Both the position numbers and the translations under genes were made by a program. Below the pieces are notes generated by a model, which was not told the DNA's origin, did not search any database, and saw only the letters and a list, made by a program, of their open reading frames with translations. Shown here one piece after another: positions 1 through 8,722 of a stretch of DNA of 64,000 nucleotides (within the stretch, counting starts at the first letter, position 1; the number at the start of each line of letters is the position of its first letter). The stretch is from Methylosinus sp. H3A (GTDB lineage Bacteria; Pseudomonadota; Alphaproteobacteria; Rhizobiales; Beijerinckiaceae), in the NCBI RefSeq assembly GCF_015709455.1, contig NZ_JADNQW010000005.1, positions 4,327,450 through 4,391,449 on the forward strand. The letters are read 5' to 3'.

Positions 1-1
1 G

Positions 2-439
2 CCGCGCATCGCCGAACATATTTTCAATAGCGCCCCGCCGCAGGACGGCGTCGACGACCGCAATCTGAATACGGCCTTTCGGCTGGCGCAGTCCTTCATG
101 CTCAAGACCCACTACACCGCTTCGCTCGCCGAAGAGGAGAAGCAGCGGTTGAGCCTGTCGATCTTCGAAGAGCTCCAATCCGTCACGGCGATGCGGCTGC
201 GGCATTTGCAGAAAGAGCTCGAGCGCATCGTCGATGTGCTGATGCACAAGACGAAACTGTCGCGCTCGGAATGCAATGGCCTGCTCGCGCCGATCTACGA
301 CGGCTTCGAGGAATTCCGTCGCGCGGAGCAGGAAGGCCGGTTGTGGCGAGAGCCGCAGCGCCTCGACGCGCCCGCCGAGCAACCGCCGGTTGTCCATGTG
401 GAGGAAGACCTTCCCGCGACGGGAACACATGGCCGCTGA
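2..439 (+). CDS. Partial hypothetical protein (C-terminal part)
   Basis: The reading frame is open from the window edge, so the N-terminus lies outside. About 145 residues are visible. They are mostly helical and charged, with a Leu/Glu/Arg-rich stretch that could form a coiled coil, followed by a Pro/Glu-rich tail. I do not recognise the family. The stop codon sits inside the first unit of an 18-bp tandem repeat at 431-484, so the end of the protein may vary between strains. The gene converges with the DUF202 gene, 42 bp away. Confidence 0.6.
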   Translation, partial: PRIAEHIFNSAPPQDGVDDRNLNTAFRLAQSFMLKTHYTASLAEEEKQRLSLSIFEELQSVTAMRLRHLQKELERIVDVLMHKTKLSRSECNGLLAPIYDGFEEFRRAEQEGRLWREPQRLDAPAEQPPVVHVEEDLPATGTHGR

Positions 440-484
440 GCGGAATCTGGCCGCTGAGCGGAATCTGGTCGCTGAGCGGGATCA
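431..484. repeat. Three-copy 18-bp tandem repeat
   Basis: Two identical units (431-448 and 449-466) are followed by a third with three differences (467-484). The unit carries GCCGCTGAGCGG, itself partly self-complementary. The array covers the stop codon of the upstream gene and reaches the stop of the convergent DUF202 gene at 482. It looks like slippage expansion; a role in termination is not evident. Confidence 0.8.
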
Positions 485-874
485 GCCGATCGCGAGATAG
501 ACGACAAAACCCGCGCCGAGCAGCAGGAGCGCGGCGAGAATAACGAGCTCGCCGATCCCCGCGTCGAAACCATGTTGCGCCTCATCGGCGATGAGGCGAC
601 GCGTGTGGATGAAACGCACGGTTGCGACAATGATGAGCGCAACGCCCCCGAGCACCAGCACGCCGCCACCGCCGCTCGCCAGCGGTCCCGACAATTTGTC
701 GAGACGCTGCAAGATCGGCCCGCGCTCTATCGCGGGAAGTGTGGCGCTGATGGTGTGAACGAAAAGATCGAATTTTTCGATCACGAAGCCGAGCGCCATG
801 ATCGCGACGCCCGTGCGCACCCAGGCGAGAAACGTCCGCTCATTGGCGGCGTGGCTGACATAATCGCGAATCAT
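482..874 (-). CDS. DUF202 (YidH-type) inner membrane protein
   Basis: A 130-residue protein. The N-terminal sequence has the family signature NERTFLAWVRTGVAIMALG, followed by three hydrophobic segments (about residues 18-34, 71-88 and 107-130). This is the pattern of the DUF202/YidH family, small inner membrane proteins of unknown function. The ATG at 874 is supported by an AGGAGA ribosome binding site just upstream. The gene stands alone and converges with the partial gene to its left. Family assignment is firm; function is unknown. Confidence 0.85.
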   Translation of the reverse strand: MIRDYVSHAANERTFLAWVRTGVAIMALGFVIEKFDLFVHTISATLPAIERGPILQRLDKLSGPLASGGGGVLVLGGVALIIVATVRFIHTRRLIADEAQHGFDAGIGELVILAALLLLGAGFVVYLAIG

Positions 875-1006
875 CGCGTCTCCTCTCGCAGCGCGGGGCG
901 GACGACTCGCATGGGTGCGACGCGGCGAGTCGACGCATATTGATCCCCTTCGGCCGCGCGATAAATAGCCCGGTGCCGATCCGTAGCCATCGCCGGAGCA
1001 TACGAC

Positions 1007-1288
1007 ATGAAATATCCGATGAGGAGGAGCCTCACGGCCGCCATCGTGATCGCCGCGAGCGCCGCCGCCGCCCAGGATTGTCGATCGACGAGCGACTCCG
1101 GCGCCACGCGATGCGTGGCTGGCGTGCTCTATCGATGCTCATGCATGCGTGGCGTCGGCGCGACCACTTGCACTTGGAACAATGCGGCCGCGCTCTGCTC
1201 TGCGATCTCCGATCGCGTCACGCCCAATGGCGGTATCGCCGTGAAAGACGACATCCCGACGAGCGACTCCGCGTCGGTGACGCCGTGA
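1007..1288 (+). CDS. Small exported Cys-containing hypothetical protein
   Basis: A 93-residue protein with an N-terminal signal peptide (MRRS then an Ala/Ile-rich core, cleavage probably near AAAAQ). The mature part of about 70 residues has six Cys, including a CSC group, consistent with disulfide bonding in the periplasm. A GGAG ribosome binding site at 994-997 supports the start. I recognise no domain. It ends three bases before the convergent serine acetyltransferase gene, and no partner gene is obvious. Confidence 0.65.
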   Translation: MKYPMRRSLTAAIVIAASAAAAQDCRSTSDSGATRCVAGVLYRCSCMRGVGATTCTWNNAAALCSAISDRVTPNGGIAVKDDIPTSDSASVTP

Positions 1289-1291
1289 CGT

Positions 1292-2254
1292 TCAAATGCC
1301 GGCGCCGAAGGTGAACGATTCGCTCAGAGGCTTCGCCTGCGTGACATTGCTGCCCGCCGGCACGCCATGCGTGAGCCAGACATTGCCGCCGATGACAGAG
1401 CCACGGCCGATGGTGATACGCCCGAGCACTGTGGCGCCCGCGTAGATCACCACATCGTCCTCGATGATCGGATGACGCGCGCCGCCCTTCACCAGCGCGC
1501 CAGTCTCATCGACCTCGAAGCGTTTCGCGCCGAGCGTGACCGCCTGATAGAGGCGCACATTTTTTCCGATGATCGCCGTCTCGCCGATGACGACGCCGGT
1601 GCCGTGATCGATGAAGAAGCCTTCGCCGATCTCGGCGCCGGGATGAATATCGATTCCCGTCGCCGAATGGGCGATCTCCGAGACGAGCCGCGCCAGCATG
1701 GGCGCGCCGAGCAGATAGAGACGATGCGCCAGCCTGTGGCGGATGATCGCCGAAAGGCCCGGATAGGAGAAGACCACTTCGTCAAGACTCTTGGCCGCCG
1801 GGTCGCCCTCATAGGCCGCACGAATATCCGTGTCGAGCAGTGCGCGTATCCGCGGCAGCGCCTCGGCGAAAGCGTCGACGATCTCATGCGCGCGCGGGCG
1901 ATAGTCGGTCTTTCCGTCATCAGCGCCATTGGCGAGCAATTGCAGCTCGCGTCGCACCTGCTCGCGCAGCGCGCGCAGACTCTTGTCCAGCGTGTAGAGC
2001 ACGAAGCCGTCGGCGCCGTCCGTCGTCAGCTCCGGCGGACCGAAATGGCGCGGATAGAGGCTGGCGGCGAGATCGTCGATGATCTCGATCGTCGCCTCGC
2101 GCGAGGGCAGCTCGGGCAGACGCCCGTCGCGATAGCGCCGCTTCTGCGAGGCGCGGCGCAATTCGCCGAGCTCCGCGACAATACGGCCGAGCTGCGGAAA
2201 GCCGCCGAACTCCGCCCCGCTCCCTGCTTGCGGCCCCTGCTTTGCTTGCGTCAC
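1292..2254 (-). CDS. Serine O-acetyltransferase (EpsC/CysE type)
   Basis: Acetylates L-serine with acetyl-CoA to O-acetylserine, the first step of cysteine synthesis. About 320 residues: an N-terminal helical region, then a left-handed beta-helix of hexapeptide repeats (about residues 195-300) with the IDHGTGVVIGE and NVRLYQAVTLGA signatures of the EpsC branch. I chose the GTG at 2254 because AAGGAG lies 7 nt upstream. An ATG at 2296 extends the frame by 14 codons but has no ribosome binding site and lies beside a palindrome that looks like the operator. No cysK neighbour is present. Family confidence is high; the start is inferred. Confidence 0.9.
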   Translation of the reverse strand: MTQAKQGPQAGSGAEFGGFPQLGRIVAELGELRRASQKRRYRDGRLPELPSREATIEIIDDLAASLYPRHFGPPELTTDGADGFVLYTLDKSLRALREQVRRELQLLANGADDGKTDYRPRAHEIVDAFAEALPRIRALLDTDIRAAYEGDPAAKSLDEVVFSYPGLSAIIRHRLAHRLYLLGAPMLARLVSEIAHSATGIDIHPGAEIGEGFFIDHGTGVVIGETAIIGKNVRLYQAVTLGAKRFEVDETGALVKGGARHPIIEDDVVIYAGATVLGRITIGRGSVIGGNVWLTHGVPAGSNVTQAKPLSESFTFGAGI

Positions 2255-2302
2255 CGCGCCGCTCCTTCGACAGGCGGCGCAAGGCCGCCGCCTCATTAGA
2301 TT

Positions 2303-2317
2303 TAGTCTATAAGACTA
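2303..2317. promoter_or_regulatory. Palindromic candidate operator before serine acetyltransferase
   Basis: TAGTCT-ATA-AGACTA is a perfect inverted repeat with 6-bp arms. It lies about 50 bp upstream of the GTG start of the acetyltransferase gene and in the gap to the divergent M3 peptidase gene. Position and symmetry suggest a dimeric regulator site, perhaps an Rrf2-type sulfur regulator. The regulator is not in the window and the assignment is inference. Confidence 0.4.
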
Positions 2318-2409
2318 CTACACTAACGAAGGATGGAGAACAACCGCCGAGATCGCTGGCGCAACGGCGCGAGAGCCCTTAAATCTCGAGGCGAAGACCG
2401 AGGGACAAG

Positions 2410-4470
2410 ATGACGACCGAAAATCCGCTGCTCTCCGCCTCGACCGAAGCTTTCGGCCTGCCGCCCTTCGGCGCGCTGAAGCCCGAGCACTACCGCCCCG
2501 CCTTCGAGGCCGGCATGGCGGAAAATCTGGCCGAGATCGCGCGCATCGCCGCCGACCCCTCGCCGCCCGACTTCGAGAACACGATCGCCGCGCTGGAGCG
2601 ATCCGGCCGCCTGCTGGCCCGCGTCGGCGGCGTGTTCTGGAATCTCGCCGCGACCGACACCACGCCCGAGCTCCAGGAGATCGAGCGCGACATATCCGGC
2701 GCGCTCGCGCGGCACGAGAATGAAATCCTGCTGAACGCCGCGCTCTTTGCCCGCGTCGACGCGCTCTATGCGCGCCGCGACGCGCTGGCGTCGACGCCCG
2801 AGCAGGCGCGCGTGCTGGAGCTGACGCATAAGCGCTTCCTGCGCGCAGGCGCAAAGCTCGACGAAAACGCCAAGCGTCGCATGGCCGAGATATCCGAGCG
2901 TCTCGCCAATCTCACCACCTCTTTCGCGCAGAATGTGCTCGCCGACGAGGCCGATTATCTGCTGCTGCTCGAGGAGAGCGATCTCGACGGACTCTCCGAG
3001 GATTTCCGCGCCGCGGCGGCGCATGTCGCGCGCGAGCGCGGCGCGCCGGGCAAATATGCCGTCACCCTCGCACGCTCCAGCGTCGAGATTTTTCTGCAGA
3101 GCTCGACTCGCCGCGATCTGCGCGACATCGCCTTCCGCGCCTGGGCCAGCCGCGGCGAGAATGGCGGGGCGACCGACAATCGCGCATTGATCGCCGAGAT
3201 TTTGCGCCTGCGCGAGGAGCGCGCGCGGCTGAGCGGCTTTGCGAGCTTCGCCGCCTATAAGCTCGACGACACGATGGCGAAGACGCCCAAAGCCGTGCGC
3301 GAGCTCTTGGACCGCGTCTGGGCGCCGGCGCTCGCCGCGGCCAAGGCCGAGCGCGACGATCTGCAAGCGCTCGCCGAGCGCGACGGCGCCAATGTCGCGA
3401 TCACCGCCTCCGACTGGCGCCATTACGCCGAGCGCGTGCGCAAGGAGCGCTATGATTTGGACCAAGCCGAGCTGCGTCCCTATTTCCAGCTCGACGCGAT
3501 GATCGCCGCCGCTTTCCACGTCGCCGAGCGGCTGTTCGGCCTCTCCTTCGTCGAGGTGGAAGGGCTCGATCTCTATCACCAAAGCGTGCGCGCCTTCGAT
3601 GTCCGCGACGCGAAAGGCGAGCATGTCGCGCTCTTTCTCGGCGATTATTTCGCGCGGGCCTCCAAGCGCGGCGGCGCCTGGATGTCGGAGTTCCGCAGCC
3701 AGGAGAATCTCGACGGACGCATTCGTCCGATCGTCGTCAATGTACTGAACTTTTCGCAAGCGCCCGATGGCGCGCCGACGCTGCTCAGCCTCGACGACGC
3801 ACGCACTTTGTTCCACGAGTTCGGCCATGCGCTGCACGGCATGTTGTCGGACGTCACCTATCCGCTCGTCGCCGGCACCAGCGTCGCGCGCGATTTCGTC
3901 GAGCTGCCGTCGCAGCTCTATGAGCATTGGCTGCTGGAGCCGGAAATTCTCCGCGCCTTCGCGCGCCACGCCGAGACCGGCGCGCCCATACCGGAGGACA
4001 TGCTCGAGCGTATCGCCAAGTCGCGCCATTTCAACCAGGGCTTCGCCAGCGTCGAATTCTGCGCCTCGGCCTATGTCGATCTCGATCTGCACGAAAGCGC
4101 GATCGACGAGAATTTCGACGCGCTTCGTTTCGAGCGCGAGAGCCTCGCGCGAATCTCCATGCCGCAGGAGATCGTCATGCGGCACAGGACGCCACATTTC
4201 ACCCATGTCTTCGCCGGCGACGGCTATTCGGCCGGCTATTATTCTTATCTCTGGGCGGAGACGCTCGACGCCGACGCTTATGAGGCTTTCGTCGAGGCCG
4301 GCGATCCTTTCGCGCCGCAGATCGCCGAGCGTCTGCGTCGCTTCATCTACGCGGCCGGCGGAACGCAGGACCCGGCGCAAGCCTATGTCGCCTTCCGCGG
4401 ACGCATGCCGAGCGTCGATGCGCTGCTGCGCCAGCGCGGCTTTGCGGAACAGTCGCAAAAGGGCGCCTAG
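2410..4470 (+). CDS. M3 family oligopeptidase / peptidyl-dipeptidase (Dcp/PrlC-like)
   Basis: A 686-residue cytoplasmic zinc metallopeptidase that degrades short peptides. The zinc site is clear: H469-EFG-H473, with E474 not conserved here (HEFGHALHG), and the third ligand E498 in DFVELPSQ. Length and the C-terminal YYSYLWAE and GGTQDP motifs match the M3A family. The protein cannot be separated between Dcp and oligopeptidase A by eye, although the RDFVELPSQLYEHW motif is common to both. The ATG at 2410 follows GAGGGACAAG. The aminotransferase gene follows 53 bp later on the same strand and may be co-transcribed. Confidence 0.92.
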   Translation: MTTENPLLSASTEAFGLPPFGALKPEHYRPAFEAGMAENLAEIARIAADPSPPDFENTIAALERSGRLLARVGGVFWNLAATDTTPELQEIERDISGALARHENEILLNAALFARVDALYARRDALASTPEQARVLELTHKRFLRAGAKLDENAKRRMAEISERLANLTTSFAQNVLADEADYLLLLEESDLDGLSEDFRAAAAHVARERGAPGKYAVTLARSSVEIFLQSSTRRDLRDIAFRAWASRGENGGATDNRALIAEILRLREERARLSGFASFAAYKLDDTMAKTPKAVRELLDRVWAPALAAAKAERDDLQALAERDGANVAITASDWRHYAERVRKERYDLDQAELRPYFQLDAMIAAAFHVAERLFGLSFVEVEGLDLYHQSVRAFDVRDAKGEHVALFLGDYFARASKRGGAWMSEFRSQENLDGRIRPIVVNVLNFSQAPDGAPTLLSLDDARTLFHEFGHALHGMLSDVTYPLVAGTSVARDFVELPSQLYEHWLLEPEILRAFARHAETGAPIPEDMLERIAKSRHFNQGFASVEFCASAYVDLDLHESAIDENFDALRFERESLARISMPQEIVMRHRTPHFTHVFAGDGYSAGYYSYLWAETLDADAYEAFVEAGDPFAPQIAERLRRFIYAAGGTQDPAQAYVAFRGRMPSVDALLRQRGFAEQSQKGA

Positions 4471-4523
4471 AGTCACGGCCATGGGTTTTCGCGCGCGGCG
4501 TTCGTCTCTGCTATGCTGATCGA

Positions 4524-5702
4524 ATGACGACGCCTCCCACCCCCTCGAAACGCAGCGCCGTCGCGCCCTTCATCGCGATGGATGTGCTGAGCGAGACTCG
4601 CGAGCTCGAGCGCCAGGGCCGGCGCATCGTCCATATGGAGCTCGGCGAGCCCGGCGCGCCGGCGCCGTTCGCCGTGCGCGAGGCCGCAGCGCATGCGCTC
4701 ACGCAAGGCGCCATCGGCTATGCGGAGGCGCTCGGCCGTCCGGCCCTGCGCGAGCGCATCGCGCGCCATTATGGCGAGGCCTATGGCGTCGATGTCTCGC
4801 CGGAGCGCGTCATCGTCACCACCGGCTCATCGGGCGCCTTTCTGCTGGCCTTTCTCGCCGGTTTCGATCCCGGCGCGCGCATCGCCATGACGGCGCCGGG
4901 CTATCCGGCCTACGCCAATATTCTCACCTCGCTCGGCCTCGAGCCCGTGCTGATCGACGTCGGCGCCGAAACGCGCTTTTCGCCGACCGCGGCTCTGCTC
5001 GAGGCGGCGCATCGCGAAAAACGCCTCGACGGCGCGCTGCTGGCGAGTCCTGCCAATCCGACCGGCGCGATGATCCCGAGCGACGAATTCGCGAAAATCT
5101 GCGCCTTTTGCGCGGAAGCCGGAATTCTCTTCGTCTCGGACGAAATCTATCACGGCCTCTCCTATGAGCGCCCCTGCGAGACGGCGCTGGCGCAGTCGCG
5201 CAACGCCATCGTCGTGAACAGCTTCTCGAAATATTACGCGATGACCGGCTGGCGGCTCGGCTGGCTCGTCGCGCCCGAGCCCTTGGTGCGGCCGATGGAG
5301 CGACTGCAGCAATCGCTCGCCATTTCCGCGCCGACGCTGGCGCAGATCGCCGCGCCTTTCGCCTTCGAGGCCCGAGCGGAGCTCGAGGCGGTGAAGGCCA
5401 GCTATGCGCGCAGCCGCGCGCTGCTGCTGGAGCGCTTGCCGCGCTTGGGCTTCACCGATTTCGCGCCGCCCGACGGCGCCTTCTATGTCTACGCCGATGT
5501 CTCTCGCTTCACGGCGGATTCGGCGGCCTTCTGCAAGCGCATGCTGGAGGAGGCCGGCGTCGCCGTCACGCCCGGTGTCGATTTCGACCGCACGCGCGGC
5601 AAGCATATGCTGCGCTGCTCCTACGCCGGCGCCGAGAGCGAGGTTCGGCTCGGCCTCGACCGCCTGGCGGCCTGGCTCGGCGCGGCGAAAACGTCGATTT
5701 GA
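4524..5702 (+). CDS. PLP-dependent class I/II aminotransferase
   Basis: A 392-residue fold-type I aminotransferase. The PLP lysine is K236 in NSFSKYYAMTGWRLGW. Other motifs are SPANPTGAM (Asn contacting PLP), SDEIYHGL (the Asp/Tyr pair) and a C-terminal LRCSYAG with the substrate carboxylate Arg. It resembles aspartate/tyrosine/aromatic aminotransferases; substrate cannot be told from the sequence. The gene lies downstream of the M3 peptidase on the same strand and upstream of a MNT/HEPN pair, neither of which hints at a pathway. Confidence 0.9.
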   Translation: MTTPPTPSKRSAVAPFIAMDVLSETRELERQGRRIVHMELGEPGAPAPFAVREAAAHALTQGAIGYAEALGRPALRERIARHYGEAYGVDVSPERVIVTTGSSGAFLLAFLAGFDPGARIAMTAPGYPAYANILTSLGLEPVLIDVGAETRFSPTAALLEAAHREKRLDGALLASPANPTGAMIPSDEFAKICAFCAEAGILFVSDEIYHGLSYERPCETALAQSRNAIVVNSFSKYYAMTGWRLGWLVAPEPLVRPMERLQQSLAISAPTLAQIAAPFAFEARAELEAVKASYARSRALLLERLPRLGFTDFAPPDGAFYVYADVSRFTADSAAFCKRMLEEAGVAVTPGVDFDRTRGKHMLRCSYAGAESEVRLGLDRLAAWLGAAKTSI

Positions 5703-5767
5703 CGAAGGCGCCGATGGCGCCAGATTTTCCGGTGTGAAATCGCGCTCTGTTATGGCAGGCTCGCCGC

Positions 5768-6091
5768 ATGACGACGCCGGTTCCGCTCGACCCCGTTCTC
5801 ACGCGCTTTCGCGCCGAGCTCGCCGCCGCCTATGGCGATCGGCTCGAGCGTGCAGTGCTGTACGGCTCGCGCGCGCGTGGCGACGCCCGCGCCGATTCGG
5901 ACTATGACGTCGCGGTTTTTCTCAGAGAAGCAGAGAGCTTCTGGAAAGAGAGCGGCCGTCTCGCCGAGATCGAGACGGCGATCCTCTATGACACGGGCGC
6001 GGTCATCAACGCCCTGCCCTTTTCCGCCGGAGCCTATGGCGCCCGCACGCCGTTGATGCATGAGCTTCGGCGCGACGGCGTCGATCTATGA
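5768..6091 (+). CDS. Minimal nucleotidyltransferase (MNT), copy 1 of an MNT/HEPN pair
   Basis: A 107-residue minimal nucleotidyltransferase of the DNA polymerase beta fold. The catalytic signature is GSRARGDARADSDYDVAVF, with the metal-binding Asp pair in SDYD. In known MNT/HEPN modules the MNT acts as antitoxin by nucleotidylating or binding the HEPN partner. It overlaps the HEPN gene by ATGA (6088-6091), so the two are translationally coupled. A closely related second copy lies at 17671-17988. Antitoxin function is inferred from family and pairing. Confidence 0.85.
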   Translation: MTTPVPLDPVLTRFRAELAAAYGDRLERAVLYGSRARGDARADSDYDVAVFLREAESFWKESGRLAEIETAILYDTGAVINALPFSAGAYGARTPLMHELRRDGVDL

Positions 6092-6471
6092 CGCAGCCGG
6101 AGACGACCGCCTATCTCTCCAAGGCGCGACAGTCACTGAGAGAAGCGCGAATCGTGCTCGCCAATGAATTGCCGGAAGCGGCAGGCCGCGCCGCCTATCT
6201 TACGGCCTACAACGCCGCGCAAGCTTTCATATTCGAGAAAACCGGCAAAGGGGCGAAAAGCCACAATGGCGTGCGCAGCGAATTCGCCCGCCTCGCGAAA
6301 GACGATCCGCGCATCGATCCGGCTTTTCCGACATTTCTCGCGCGCGCCTATAATTTGAAAGCGACCGCCGACTATGCGATCGGCGACGATGTCGGCGTGA
6401 GCGTCTCGGAAGCCGAGCAGGCGATCGAGACCGCCGAGCAATTCGTCGATGCGATCGCACGAGCCGTGTAA
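6088..6471 (+). CDS. HEPN-domain protein, full-length partner of MNT copy 1
   Basis: A 127-residue all-helical HEPN-domain protein (PF05168-like). The pattern is RAAYLTAYNAAQAFIFEKTG, then KSHNGVRSEF, then a C-terminal helix with acidic residues. HEPN proteins paired with MNT are often ribonuclease toxins, but the classic RX4-6H motif is not obvious here, so catalytic activity is uncertain. The start overlaps the MNT stop by four bases. It ends one base before the convergent histidine kinase gene. Its paralogue at 17985-18296 lacks about 24 N-terminal residues. Confidence 0.8.
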   Translation: MTQPETTAYLSKARQSLREARIVLANELPEAAGRAAYLTAYNAAQAFIFEKTGKGAKSHNGVRSEFARLAKDDPRIDPAFPTFLARAYNLKATADYAIGDDVGVSVSEAEQAIETAEQFVDAIARAV

Positions 6472-6472
6472 C

Positions 6473-7810
6473 TCACCCGCTCTCGAACAGCGGCAGCGTG
6501 ACGGCGACACGCGCGCCACCTTTCGCGGCGCGGCCGATCGTCACCTCGCCGCCATGCGCCTCCGCGAGCGCGCGCACCACGGCGAGGCCGAGGCCGGCGC
6601 TGCGGCTGCGCGACGTCTCGAGCCGGCTGAAGGGCTCCAGCATCAGCGCGCGCTGCGCCTGCGGAATTCCCGGCCCCTCATCCTCCACGGCGATCTCGAC
6701 TTGTCCCGCGCGCAGCGTGAGAGCGACATGCGCTGCATGGCCATATTTCAGCGCATTGTCGACGAGATTGGCGGTAATGCGGCGCAACGCCAGCCGATCG
6801 CCGAGCACGACGCAGCCCGCGGCGCCGCCGATATTCAGATCGACGCCGCCGCCCTGCGCGCGATCCTCGACCTCGGCGGCGACGAGCGCTGCGACATCGA
6901 CCAGCTCATGCGTGAGCTCTCCCGCGCCGGCGCGGCTCGACAGAAGCGCATCGTCGAGCAGGCGGATCATATCGTCTATGTCGGCGATGGCGCGGCGGCG
7001 CTCGGCCTCATCCGCTATGCCTTCGACACGCAGGCGCAGACGCGTCGCAAACGTCCGCACGTCATGGGAGATTCCGCCGACAAGCGCCATGCGCGCGCGC
7101 ATGAGGCCCGCGAGCCGCGCCTGCAATCTCTCGAAGGCCGCGAGCAGCGCGCGCACTTCCGGCGCATTGCCGCCGGGCCGCGGCAGAGGCGTGGGCTCGC
7201 CCGCGAGATCGATGGCGTCGACGGCCGCGGCGAGACGCGCCAGCGGCTTGGTCTCGCGATGCATGATGACGAGCGCGACGAGCGCCACCAGCGTGCCGAA
7301 CAGTCCGGCGAGCAAGCCGACCGGAACGCCAGAACGCGCGACGAGCAGCGCGCCGCGCGTGTCGATGAGCAATGTCTCGCCGTCGCGCAGCGCGATGCGA
7401 AACTCCAGCGCATTGGAGAGCGCGCCGGCGAGCCGCGGAAAGCGGCGGCCGATCGGCAGAGTGGGACGCCACTCCAGCATGAGCGCGCGGTCGCCGAGCG
7501 CGGCGGCGTAGTCGCGGCGAATATCCTCGGCGACGGGCGGCCCCGAAGACTCGGGCGCCGCGCCCGCCGGCAGAAGCCGCGGCGCGAATTGCGGCGAAGC
7601 GACCGCCTCCAGCGCGAGCGCGCGCAACTGCGGCGGCGCTCGTTCGATGAGCTCCACGACGGCGGCGACTTGTTCTGGGGTCGGACGCGCGCGCGCGCTC
7701 TGATCGGCGGTGAAGCGATAGATCGCGGCGATGGCGGCGACCCAGACCGCCGTCAGGCTCACCACGACGATGAGCGTGAGGCGCGCGGCGATCGTCCAAC
7801 GCGACATCAT
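6473..7810 (-). CDS. Membrane sensor histidine kinase (EnvZ-like)
   Basis: About 445 residues. An N-terminal membrane segment (about residues 10-32), a periplasmic part of about 130 residues, a second membrane segment (about 160-180), a HAMP region, and a kinase core. The phosphoacceptor is H249 in GISHDVRTFATRLRLR; the usual H-box proline is replaced by Phe. The ATPase has NLVDNALKYG, EDEGPGIP and SAGLGLAVV. The start at 7810 overlaps the stop of the response regulator gene by ATGA, giving a coupled pair. The signal sensed is unknown. A longer frame to 8548 covers the regulator gene in another frame and is not used. Confidence 0.9.
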   Translation of the reverse strand: MMSRWTIAARLTLIVVVSLTAVWVAAIAAIYRFTADQSARARPTPEQVAAVVELIERAPPQLRALALEAVASPQFAPRLLPAGAAPESSGPPVAEDIRRDYAAALGDRALMLEWRPTLPIGRRFPRLAGALSNALEFRIALRDGETLLIDTRGALLVARSGVPVGLLAGLFGTLVALVALVIMHRETKPLARLAAAVDAIDLAGEPTPLPRPGGNAPEVRALLAAFERLQARLAGLMRARMALVGGISHDVRTFATRLRLRVEGIADEAERRRAIADIDDMIRLLDDALLSSRAGAGELTHELVDVAALVAAEVEDRAQGGGVDLNIGGAAGCVVLGDRLALRRITANLVDNALKYGHAAHVALTLRAGQVEIAVEDEGPGIPQAQRALMLEPFSRLETSRSRSAGLGLAVVRALAEAHGGEVTIGRAAKGGARVAVTLPLFESG

Positions 7811-8541
7811 GAGAGCCGCCTGACCTCGGCCTTGAACAAATAGCCACCATTGCGCACGGTGGCGACAAGATCGGCGCTCGCCCCCGCCGCCTCGAGCTTC
7901 TTGCGCAGGCGCGAGACCAGCATGTCGATCGAGCGATCGTAGGGGTCGGCGTTGCGACCATCGTTGCGACCATGCGTCCAGTCGAGCAATTGATCGCGCG
8001 TCAGCACGCGGCGCGGATGCTGCACGAAGCAAGCGAGCAGATCGAATTCCGCGCTCGTCAGCGCGATAGGCTCGCGGCCGGGCTCGGCGGGCTCGAAGCC
8101 GCGCGCGTCGAGATCGAGCACGAAACGATCGAAGGCGAAACGCCGGCTCGCCGGCCGGCTCGGGGCCGCCTGCGCGCGTCGCAGCAGCGCGCGCACGCGC
8201 GCCAGCAATTCGCGCGGGCCGAAGGGCTTCGTCAAATAATCGTCGGCGCCCATTTCTAGGCCGACGACGCGATCGATCTCGTCGCTTTTGGCCGTCAGCA
8301 TCAAAATCGGCAGCGAATCGCCCCCGCGCAGGCGCCGACAGATGGAGAGGCCATCCTCGCCGGGGAGCATCAGATCGAGAATGAGGAGATCGGGCCGCGC
8401 CTGGGCGAGTGCTTCGTCCATCGCCTCTGCGTCCGCCGCGAGGGTGAGCTCGAAACCCTCGCGGCGCAAAAAATCGCCGACCAGCCGACCGATTTCGGAA
8501 TCGTCCTCCACCATCAGAATTCGGGCTGCGGGCGCGCTCAT
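7807..8541 (-). CDS. OmpR-family DNA-binding response regulator
   Basis: About 244 residues. The receiver domain has the acidic pair in VEDD, phosphoacceptor D56 in LILDLMLP, and TAK and KPF motifs. A C-terminal winged helix follows, with LTSAEFDLL, RVLTRDQLLDW and DMLVSRLRKKLE. The ATG at 8541 precedes the receiver directly (MSAPAARILMVEDD). Upstream in-frame starts at 8601 and 8673 would add an unstructured leader and overlap a likely binding site, so I reject them. The gene overlaps the kinase by four bases. Direct repeats at 8593-8608 suggest autoregulation and perhaps control of the divergent operon. Confidence 0.92.
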   Translation of the reverse strand: MSAPAARILMVEDDSEIGRLVGDFLRREGFELTLAADAEAMDEALAQARPDLLILDLMLPGEDGLSICRRLRGGDSLPILMLTAKSDEIDRVVGLEMGADDYLTKPFGPRELLARVRALLRRAQAAPSRPASRRFAFDRFVLDLDARGFEPAEPGREPIALTSAEFDLLACFVQHPRRVLTRDQLLDWTHGRNDGRNADPYDRSIDMLVSRLRKKLEAAGASADLVATVRNGGYLFKAEVRRLS

Positions 8542-8592
8542 GGCGCAAATGTCGATCGGCCGCGCCTCGGAGGCAAGAGCGGCGGAGACGCT

Positions 8593-8608
8593 GTTACGCA
8601 TCGTTACG
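8593..8608. promoter_or_regulatory. Direct-repeat site typical of OmpR-family regulators
   Basis: GTTACG-catc-GTTACG: two identical hexamers with a 10-bp period, the usual arrangement for tandem binding of OmpR-type regulators. The site is about 50 bp upstream of the response regulator start and about 115 bp upstream of the divergent small exported peptide gene, so it could serve both. Binding is inference. Confidence 0.5.
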
Positions 8609-8722
8609 AAGCGGCGACAATCGGAGACGAAAAATCGCGCCGCCGTGATCGGCGCAGGACGAGGCGCGCGCATCTTCTCCGCACGTCGCCATTCCGGCGA
8701 CGGGACGATGAGGAGGTTTCAC

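Noticed and set aside
2323..4482. 719-aa open frame antisense to the M3 peptidase
   Set aside because: The HEFGH zinc site and full-length M3 protein are on the plus strand; this is a shadow.
6473..8548. Reading the kinase as a 691-aa protein
   Set aside because: The N-terminal extension is the response regulator gene in another frame; the ATGA overlap at 7807-7810 fixes the start.
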